Positions 55,491 to 64,000 of a DNA stretch of 64,000 bases are shown in pieces. The notes below the pieces were generated by a model that did no database searches, was not told the DNA's origin, and saw only the letters and a program-made list of their open reading frames with translations. Source of the DNA: Seminavis robusta (taxonomy: Eukaryota; Bacillariophyta; Bacillariophyceae; Naviculales; Naviculaceae); contig CAICTM010000191.1 in the NCBI GenBank assembly GCA_903772945.1, positions 30,753-94,752 on the forward strand. The letters are read 5' to 3'. The number at the start of each line of letters is the position of its first letter. Positions within the stretch are counted from its first letter, which is position 1. The translations under genes and the position numbers were made by a program.

Positions 55491-57927
55491 AGCCCGACCT
55501 GTTTCAAATGTTGCTCTATGGAATTATTTGGGAAACCAAAACGTACAACCTACATGTATTTGAAGGGAGGGAAAAGTTAAAGAAGGCTATTACTACCTGT
55601 TGGCCCCGGCTGGCTTCCGTAGATAATTTCCCTACAGTACTCTAAAACCCCCCTTATATTACTATCTGATACAATGCCAGGCGGCAAAGCAATATTTTGA
55701 ACGCTTGGCTGTCTTTTTTAGGGTTAAAATGTTTTTATTTAGGGTCTACCAAACACTGGATACTAGTAGTCTAGGTCCACGAACTCGAGCTGTTCGAGAT
55801 GTCCCAGGCTGTCAAAAGGGCGCACAAAGGGCTATGGATTGCCAAACCTTGTGGCCAATCGAACCCTTCAATAACTTGCTTCTTTTGAAATTCCACGTGC
55901 TGGACAAACTCGTTGCGTCACAGTGATGGCTGATTGTCGTGGCCACGAGAAGATTGGCTGGTGATGTGGGCAGCACTTGGAAGCCCAGGAAAGTGCATTG
56001 ATCTGTTTCTGAAACCTCCTCGTTTCTTGGCTATCTTTTGTAGTCTAGCAGGACTTGCTCTCTATGGATAGGTGGCCCTCTTGCTTCTTGCAAGTCCGCG
56101 ATGACTATTTTAATACAGTATCTACAAGCCTGTTGAATGACTGTCGTGTGCCAGAGCAGAAGCAAAGTGACAGGGTCGTGGCTGAGCTTGAATCTTCGAC
56201 TAGCTAGGATTTCGGTTCGATTCATATCAGGCCAGCTACACCCATCTTTGCAGAATACCGGTATCTTTGAAAGACACCAACACCCTGTACTTGCACTTTC
56301 ACCAAGACTTGGTTTCTTGACTGGACCATGATTTATTTGTATAGCCATTTGGATGTTCACGTGTAAGGCTTTTGCTTTTTGGCTCGCGAAGGAGCAAAAG
56401 ACAGGACACGAGTGCCCCAAGTCTAGTGCTTGGCTGGCACCACCTGCTTCGTACTCGTACTAGTCTACCGTACGTACGAAGCAAGCAACTACTGGTAGCA
56501 GCCTCCTCACTCGAGGACCTAGTCTATCTCCAGCCGTCAGGGGTGAAAAGCTTCCCAATCGGACTGCGGCAAAGGGAAATCCACCCATATCCTACTTGGT
56601 TTCTTCCTTTCAAGCTGGCGCATGAAGCCCTCTGGCTGGCTCCTGTACTTTCGTTTGTGACTGAGTGACTGACCGCCCGACTGGACCATTATTTTAGCAA
56701 TTTGTAGTGCTTGGTTTCGGAAAGGAAGAAAAGCTGCACATGCATCAGATGCTAGCTAGACTACTAATAGCTCTCCACGAGGATCATGTTACCTGGTCTG
56801 ATGAGGAAGTACTAGTAACGTGCTAAGATCTAGATGCCTCCCGGGTGCCCAGGTTCGTTTTCATTCACTCGTGTAGCCTTCCTCCACCGGTGGCTGGCCA
56901 GCTCCAACTATCATACTATCATACCATAGCTCAGGCACTGCAGCAGGCTTTTTCAAGTCAAGTCAACCAAATTTCTGCTGAGCCAGCCAGAGTTACTGCG
57001 GGCTTCGTTCCAATAACTCCTATTTCCTTCTGGCAACCGTACTGGAGGTTTGCTACATGTAATGCATAGTTGCCTTTTGGTCCGCCTCCAGATGTAAAAG
57101 GCCCCCTCCAGTACATAGCTACTCGAGTAGTATTCCACAGATCTACAATGCCAGTTCGGCGTGGCTATGCCTTGCAATTGCAACCGCAAAAACTTTGATG
57201 TGCCACTGCTCTGTCGTACGTATCCCATACTAGCTAGTACAGTACGGTACAGCGTAGATAGAAGCGGGGGGTGGATAATGTGTGGATGTTGAGCTTTGTG
57301 GTTGGCAAAGCCTCTGTATCATCAGGTTCATGTGACATGTTCCGATGGAAGAAGCGAAGAGAGTTGCCAGTGTGATGAAAAGCGAAACCAAACGACAAGA
57401 ACCCCACATCCCACAAGATACTTCCCTCTGAAAAAGTGGGCCTACTGGAACATCACCGAAAGATCTTGAACACAGAGAATCCAGAATTAAAAGAAACTGT
57501 GTCATATAGGCCGGTCAATCAATCCTGTCCTGTTAAACCCTTTGTTTGCGATATGGCCCCTTATTGGAAAGGGTAGATTGTCAGATTTAAGAGTGAGGAT
57601 TGAAGGCGGATCGCAACTGCAAGGTGGAAAGGCTCAAAGCAACTCTAAAGTACTGAAATTCTCCCGAGAAGTTCTCCTTCGATCATTCGAAGTTCAGGTA
57701 CGGACAAAGGAATTGCAAGTTCAGGTCTTTTGCACTTTTTTCTGCCGGCGGCCATCCATCCATCTACTATAGCTAGTAGCTTCAAGCATTGTGGATCTGC
57801 TTCCAGCGCCATCATGATGATGATATACTCAGTCACTCAGTCACTCCATAGCACAACCATGCAGCCAGAACACTTACTCTTACTTGGTCTGCTTTGATTG
57901 ATTGGCATTAAATTAAATTTGCTGGGG
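55491..57927. other. Spacer
   Basis: No gene recognised in about 2.4 kb. Confidence 0.35.
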
Positions 57928-57936
57928 CTCACAATT
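57928..57936 (+). promoter_or_regulatory. Shared upstream element CTCACAATT (member 9)
   Basis: Identical 9-mer ending 31 nt before the ATG at 57968. Confidence 0.6.
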
Positions 57937-57967
57937 TTGTTCCTACCTATTTTTGTTCAGTATTGCC

Positions 57968-58591
57968 ATGGCTCTTGCATACCTTCTTCCTGCATTCAGC
58001 AATCTTGAGATTGTGACAGACAACGCTGTTTCTCACTGTCAGCATCCCAATGACAATGACAACAAGAACAACAACAGTTACTTGAATGCTGCTACTAGTA
58101 AGAGGTGTTCCCGTTGGGAAAGCAGCCCCAAATCTTCTGCAAAGTCTCCACCTATGCATACCAGGAAGTCTACTAAACAACGGAGATCCGTGTCCAGCAA
58201 TACTACTGCTAGTAGTACTACTAGTAGTGCTAGTACTACTAGTAGTAGCAGTAAGCTGCAAAGGAGTGTTTCCAGGTGGGAAAGCCAACCACCCAGCAAA
58301 AAGTATCCGACTACCTGGTCACGCCTTCCTCATTGTCCCTCACAAAAACAACAAAAACAAAAACAGCAGCCACTACTAGCAGAGTTTGCGTGTGACTGTG
58401 ATCGGGATGATTGTGCCAGCAAAGATTCTGCCTTTTTGCAACGTCGCTGTGACGCTTGCCCCATCCTACCAGCACGCCTCGACTGCCGATGCAACCGTGC
58501 GGATGGCCAATCATCATCGTGTCATCATTGCAAGAATGGTGCTGCTGCTGCTGCTACTGCTACTGCTAATCGCACGGCATTGATGGCCTAA
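57968..58591 (+). CDS. DNAxxH/SRWES family protein, member 9 (subfamily B)
   Basis: 207 residues from the ATG at 57968. MALAYLLPAFSNLEIVTDNA leads into VSH; compare the member 6 start MAFLALLP. An Asn/Asp run is followed by SRWESSP near 48, a basic Ser/Arg segment, a Ser/Thr run encoded by TAGTACTAC-like repeats, and SRWESQPPSKK near 101 ending in LPHCPSQ. The C-terminal third is Cys-rich (CDCDRDDC, RRCDAC, CRCNRADG, CHHCKNG), a possible zinc- or metal-binding tail found in no other member. Function unknown. Confidence 0.7.
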   Translation: MALAYLLPAFSNLEIVTDNAVSHCQHPNDNDNKNNNSYLNAATSKRCSRWESSPKSSAKSPPMHTRKSTKQRRSVSSNTTASSTTSSASTTSSSSKLQRSVSRWESQPPSKKYPTTWSRLPHCPSQKQQKQKQQPLLAEFACDCDRDDCASKDSAFLQRRCDACPILPARLDCRCNRADGQSSSCHHCKNGAAAAATATANRTALMA

Positions 58592-59747
58592 CAAACAGCC
58601 AGTCAGTCAGCCATGCAGCCAGTCAGCCATGCAGTCAGTCAGCCATGCAGTCGTTTTTTTCTTTCATCCTTTTGCCCATTTGGGTCCCTTTTTTCTGCGC
58701 TTGGCTTAGCATGCATGCATGCAGTCAAGCATGCATCCAGCCAGCCAACCAACCAACCATAACACCATTTCCCTACATGCATGATACACATTTTTACATT
58801 ATTTCTCTTTTTTGGATAGACACTTACATGATTCCATACTTTTCTTTTAAATTATAATTATTGCTACCTAACGAACTCTTACAACCGATTGTGCAACTCA
58901 TTCTTATTAGACTATCGTACTGGTACCGCTACATGTACTGTTACGACTCGACTCGACTCCACTCGACTGAACGGTGCCAGGAAATGAGGAGGAGGAGGAG
59001 TGGGTGCTGTACCGTACTGGTGCTCTCGTATCTCCAAACTTCGGTGCGTGGTTCCTGCAAGCAAGCATACATGCAGCCAGCCAGGGCTGCAAAATACGGA
59101 ACTCTACGTTTCACAACTTTGTATGGCGAGAGCGTCGTTCTCGTGCCCGCCCGTAGCTACCATACCGTAGCGGGGATAGCTAATGACGAACTGCATGGAC
59201 GAGTATAGTCTCTAGAGTCCGGGCATCCATGCACCGTACGTGACTGGCTGCAAAAACAAAGAGCTTGGTCTTGCAGGGGAAGACGATCCAGAGATGAGAA
59301 AACGTTGTCATGATCGAGGTCCACGCGCTCTGGTGGCATGAATCGAATCGAATCGAACGAATCAAGCAATCCAAGGAAAGAAAGGGGCCTGTCAAGTAAG
59401 TACGGTACGGTACGGTACAGTACAGTACGGTGCATGGTATTGAATGATCCTACTTGCCAGCTACCGTATGGTAGTGAGTGCTGTGCTGTGGATACAGGTG
59501 CTTTGCAATGGCTGCATCCGGCTGTACTGTATCGTCCGCAATGAGTACCTCCAATGGCGCAGACATGGGAAGTCCTCTGAACCGCCACAGCACATGAGCA
59601 CAGCCCTGGAGCTAATGAACTGGCCGGAATGCAAACTTCCATTGATAAACGGAACAAATGACTATAAGACGCCTTTAGATTAATTCCACCTATAAAGAAT
59701 GCCTTGCTGAAAGGAACCACCTCGACAATCATTCAAAACCACATCAT
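58592..59747. other. Spacer
   Basis: Begins with short tandem repeats built on CAGTCAGCCATG (58602-58652). No gene recognised. Confidence 0.4.
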
Positions 59748-61211
59748 TTAAACAAAGAAACCTTCCAAATAGTTGACGGCACCCTGCCACCAAGTGTATG
59801 CTCTACTAACAAAACTGGCCTGTGCAGGGCTCCCACCAGTGCCCAGGTTGCCAACTTGGGGCAAAGGATTCAGGATAGGAGAAAACGTGGGAAAGTTAGT
59901 TTGTCCCCACATTTGGACAAGGCCATTATTAGGTCCACCAATACCGTCTGGAATGTCATCATACAAGGGTGCCCCAACAAGGACTTTAGTCCCATCACCA
60001 GAAATGGCAACACTCTGTCCCAACAAATCGCCTTCCCTGATTCCATCAATATCAAAACCTTGGGCCCTGCTGATCTCTTGAAGGATCCAATCAGCGCCAT
60101 CAAACTTATAGATGCGAACGTAACCACGAGCAGGTCCAGTGGTGATGTAAACACTTGTAGATGCAGCCACAAGGGTTTTCCCATCATTGGATAAATCAAT
60201 GGAGGACCCAAATGCATCATTTGGTTGGTCCCCAATGAGATCACTGTGTATACCGGTATGTATGGCAGGGTCAGTAATCCAAATCATGTGGCATGCACCC
60301 TTCACAGTGTGCAGGGCTTACCTTCCTAATTGGACCCATAATTCGCTAGTTCTTTGACAGACTTGCACCCTGCCTACTTCTCCAGTCCCACCCACATCAA
60401 ACCCAGGAGACCCAACTGCAACGATGCTTCCATCATAGCTTAAAGCCACCGAATAGCCAAAGTCATCACGGATAGTGGACCCAAACATGGCTCCACCATT
60501 AACTACAAATTGAGAAATATTGTCATCACTGGCATAAACACGGCATTCACCAAACCTTGTGGCTTGAGAGTCAGAGGATGTGGAAAGTGGCATTCCCACA
60601 GCAAACCAGTTGCCATCTCCAGAGAATGATACAGACGACCCCAAGTATGCAAATTCAAATTCTCCATACAGTCCAGACACAACGGAGAATGTATCATCAG
60701 TATATCTCTGACGTTGCCAGTCAATGCCATTCCAGAAGTAGGTTGTTGTAAAGCCAATGTTGTTTTCAGGTGTGCGATCATAATCTGGGGCCCCAATTGC
60801 AACTTTGTCTCCATCTGCTGACAGAGAAATGGCCAAACCAAAGGTAAAAATTGGTGATCCATCCAACTCAGTACCAAGAATTGTACTGCCTCTTTGCAAC
60901 CACAGCTGTGTGCTTGTATCATATAGGAACACCACAACAACATTATTGTCACTAGAGCCGACAGCAACAATGCTGCCATCACTTGATATTGCAACTGAAT
61001 GCCCACTAGATAAGAGAGGGAAACCAGTCAATTCTTGGCCTTTCTGGGTCCATCCATTGGCAGCGTTCTCAAAGACACGAACAATGCCAGTGTTAACTTC
61101 ATGGACCATGACTGTTGTCCCTGTCTCATCTATAGCCACAGACCCCCCAAAAAGTCCATACCTCGGCAGTCTTGCTGCCAGAGCCCTCAACCCCTTTAAT
61201 TGTTTTTCCTG
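59748..61211 (-). CDS. FG-GAP/beta-propeller repeat protein, 3' part
   Basis: Two exons are visible: 60322-61211 and 59748-60243, joined over a 78-nt GTAAG...CAG intron that restores WVQLGSDLIGDQPNDAFGSS. At least seven repeats follow the pattern FG.SVAIS.DG..VAVG, for example SGHSVAISSDGSIVAVG and FGYSVALSYDGSIVAVGSPG, with VRIYKFDGADW-type strands between them. This is the extracellular FG-GAP-like propeller class common in diatoms, usually secreted or membrane-bound. The exon begins just after a CGTAG acceptor at 61212-61213; the true start and upstream exons were not found. The end (VSRAYTWWQGAVNYLEGFFV) has no membrane anchor. Ligand unknown. Confidence 0.7.
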
Positions 61212-63536
61212 CTACGGTGGTCCCTGCAGGTATAAGGGTAGGGTTAGAATACAAATAAGTCAGCAAAAACTAAATAAGTATCCTAGGATGGTGCTTTTAA
61301 ACCAGCTAAAGCTATTTACATGCATCCTAGTAGGGGGATCTGCTTCTACCAGGAAAAAGTCTAAAGCCAGCGAAAGCTATATAACTTGTATTCTAGCTAG
61401 CTAGGGGTATCTGCTTCTAGCTTGCTATGGGAATCTGCTTCTAGCTGGGGGATCTGCTTCTAGCTAGCTAAGCGCAAGTTAAGGAGATACCACCCGCTTT
61501 TACTTCCGAGTTTGTTTTGGCCAGTCCATAGTCGATAGCTAAAATAGAAATCAATGTTGAACCATGGTCAATCCACACCTAGTCAGTCTCTGACGATAAC
61601 TTTTAGGAGTGAGAGCTCTGGATCCCGTCAGAGATAGCTCCAACAGCTATGCTGGCCTACAGCTCCAGCATGCACAGTTGGCTTATCTCCAGCAAAGCAG
61701 CAAGAAAGGATCGTCCTTTCTACCATAGTTAAGAAAATAGTACGAAAGATTGAGACCGATCCTGATTAGCTTGTAGCCCCTTGATACCGCAGCAGTTGAT
61801 ACCATCCTGTTGAGGCCGGGCAGAAGCAGTAGGAGGTAGCAGATAGTACTGTTCCAGACTGCCACTGCATGATTGAATAACAAAGGCCCCAGCTCCTGAG
61901 GAGAGCTGGCCCAAAAGGGCCCAGCAGAGAGCTCTGCTGGCCCTCCTGTCTGACTGACAGGACCAAGTCCTTGGTTTGGTGCCTACTGGAGGTGTTGGAA
62001 TACTCCTGAGGCACGACAAGGCTCCCTGAACTGCCTGACTACCGCTGTCCCTGAGGAAGGGTTTCAGCGAGACCCAGTCCACTACTTGAGTATTGGAACT
62101 GAACCTTCTAGAAACTTATTGGATTAACAGTCAGCATAGATTTGCAGGCAGTCCTTAAGGGAAGAAGAGACCTCCTTGACGAGAAAAGCACCTCTTCGAA
62201 TTACACTACAATATATTGGTCTACAGTTGATTTCATTGGAACTTGGTGTTGATTTCAAGCCCTACTTTTGAAGCCCTAAGTCAACAACCTCCTGGTCAAT
62301 TTTGATACTTCCAACCTTCACCACAGTATCTTCAGCTTGACCACACATCAATCCACAAACTCCAACAGGCAAAGCACATTGTCTTCGAAAGGACCTAGAT
62401 ATCCACCATCATCTTGACAACAACACCTTGGCGCTTCTCCTGTTGCCGTGATAAAAGCAGTCAATTCACTCGAAAGAAGGAGGTGTACCGGCAACGTACT
62501 CAGCTGGAGTCTCCGAGTGAACTCGACACTTATTGATTTCGCACCTATCTTGGCCAATCAATCAAGCCTTTTACGTCACGAGGAATTGGCTGCTTATCGC
62601 ACGAAACAGCATTTATCTCTTTTGAGACGGGCATATCGCTTTCAGCTTTCTTCAGCGAGTTCCGTGATTTATTGCACCGTTCGAGGCTTATCTCTCCGGA
62701 ACGTCCGTGCAGTTTTCGAGTGTCACGAGTTTCTGCCCTGTACTGGATTCAGCGACCCACGGAACATCCTGGAACGAATCGACCTTCTTTTCGAAAGCCG
62801 CTCAGCCAATCAAAACGTCCGTGCAATTTTGGTACTTATTGCACGTGCACTGAGTCAGTACGTGAAGTCCAGTTCGATCCCGGATTTTCGAAGCTTTATT
62901 GCACGAGTTTCCGTACCGGTTCTGCACTTATACGACTGAGTTCCCCGTACCGGTTCTGTGCTTATCGTGCAAGGTTCCCCGTCCTGAAAGCAAGCCCATT
63001 AACGGTAACTTGTTTGCGCTCACATTTTAAAGGATTTACGTGGTCGAGTCATTGAATTCGCTCGTGGAATCGAATCGCGATCTTTCCGTACGAGGGATCC
63101 ATCAACACAAACTGAGTAACTCGAAGGGCTCCGAGGCAACCAAGAGGTCAATTCGCCTGGCTGAAACTGTTACCAGTGGATCCGCCATCCCTTGTTTAGT
63201 CAGTGACAACACCAGCTTGGATTCTGGGAGCTTTTGTGGGGAGATTCATTGGTCCCAATAAGCTAGCTTCCAGTGTGGCAAAATCTCACCAATCCAAGCC
63301 ATTTTCCAGCACCAAAGCAATTCAGGAAACAGGTTCCAAAGCTTGTACACAGGCTACCTTATTCAAGTACACTTAGATTGAATTTTCCAGGCCCATACCA
63401 AGGTCCCAGGAAGTCCCCTTTGTGTTTTTCCAGCTACAGTTGAGTCAGCCTTTATTTTACTGCTACAAGAGCTGAAAACCAGCGCCTCCACCGGTACAAC
63501 AGGTACACCTCTCCTTTGTCAGTAACAAGAGGCACC
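61212..63536. other. Spacer
   Basis: May include missing 5' exons of the FG-GAP gene. A GGGATCTGCTTCTAGC motif recurs about four times at 61334-61462. The stretch 62570-62980 has loosely repeated TTATTGCACG and GTACCGGTTCTG blocks. A 163-codon frame at 62448-62939 starts at GTG and shows no domain. Confidence 0.35.
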
Positions 63537-63890
63537 ATGTCTTTCTACGGTTTCTACAGCGATGCGAGTAACCCTTATGCCCCTGGCTACTCCGACCGTG
63601 GCTGGCACTACGTCTACTCTGGTCCCCAACAAGTCCAAGGTAGCTACACCTGTGCCCGCCTCACACACCACGGTGGAGCTGGCAACAGCAACCTAGCCTA
63701 CCGCCACCAGTATCGGGACACACAGCCACCAGTGCCACCACCAGATGAATACAAATCCGTCTTTGACATTCTTGAGAAGACACCGGCACCACCTGTGTCA
63801 ACAGTGTCCCCACCAGACGCATACACATTACCCTTCGACATCCTTGAGAAGAGGCCGGCACCCATGGCCTACGGTAGGAGCAACATCTAA
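63537..63890 (+). CDS. Small Tyr/Pro/Gly-rich protein with two tandem repeats
   Basis: 117 residues from the ATG at 63537 (CACCATGT). The N-terminal half is rich in Tyr, Gly and His (SFYGFYSDASNPYAPGYSDR). The C-terminal half has two repeats: PPDEYKSVFDILEKTPAP and PPDAYTLPFDILEKRPAP, separated by VSTVS. There is no signal peptide or membrane segment. I do not recognise the family. The FDILEK.PAP core could be a short linear binding motif. Confidence 0.6.
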   Translation: MSFYGFYSDASNPYAPGYSDRGWHYVYSGPQQVQGSYTCARLTHHGGAGNSNLAYRHQYRDTQPPVPPPDEYKSVFDILEKTPAPPVSTVSPPDAYTLPFDILEKRPAPMAYGRSNI

Positions 63891-64000
63891 GAAGCGCATT
63901 TTTAGGTAGTGCTAGAATCGACATGCGTGCAGGTACCAAACGCCAACCAGCACGATCCCGATCCGTGACGTAATTTCTTCCAAGAATGCGTGCAGTGATT
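63891..64000. other. 3' flank to the window edge
   Basis: Nothing recognised. Confidence 0.4.

Noticed and set aside
62448-62939. 163-codon open frame
   Set aside because: Starts at GTG, no recognisable domain, and the DNA is built of loose short repeats.

Overview
The window reads as nuclear DNA of a stramenopile, most likely a raphid pennate diatom. The evidence is short GT-AG introns (45 to 173 nt exons and introns fit by eye), a Ty1/copia LTR element, hedgehog-type Hint genes with PSxxPS linkers, FG-GAP proteins, and a CRAL-TRIO-like pseudogene of a kind common in diatoms. Genes are sparse. The spacers are rich in short palindromes (CTAG, GTAC, ACCGGT).

Layout. 1-1.1 kb: end of a frameshifted multicopy Cys-rich gene (minus). 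2.0-8.0 kb: a three-exon gene for a ~1,938-residue enzyme with two fatty-acyl-AMP-ligase modules in tandem, one carrier domain and a membrane/left-handed beta-helix tail. 8.5-9.1 kb: CRAL-TRIO-like pseudogene. 9.9-10.3 kb: small basic protein. 12.5-13.5 kb: dead Hint gene. 14-59 kb: nine dispersed members of an unrecognised family of small Ser/Arg-rich proteins, called here the DNAxxH/SRWES family (at about 14.4, 17.2, 21.1, 25.4, 38.8, 43.1, 49.3, 52.0 and 58.0 kb). Six of the nine have the same 9-mer, CTCACAATT, 31-90 nt upstream of the ATG. Between them lie two near-identical secreted Hint proteins in opposite orientation (28.5-30.0 and 53.9-55.5 kb), a degraded retroelement RNase H fragment (27.4 kb), a complete but frameshifted copia element (30.7-38.3 kb), and a five-exon gene fusing a pappalysin-like (M43) metalloprotease domain to a Hint domain (44.1-46.8 kb). 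In that gene the catalytic Glu of HExxH is Leu. 59.7-61.2 kb: FG-GAP/beta-propeller gene (minus, two exons visible). 63.5-63.9 kb: small Tyr/Pro-rich repeat protein.

How it fits together. The most notable content is the DNAxxH/SRWES family with its shared upstream element, which looks like a locally expanded, co-regulated gene set of unknown function. The Hint genes form a second local family at different stages: two apparently active, one fused to a pseudo-protease, one decayed. The acyl-AMP ligase/carrier/beta-helix protein is a separate lipid- or polyketide-like assembly enzyme whose duplication also copied an intron. All domain calls rest on motifs read by eye; no database search was run.
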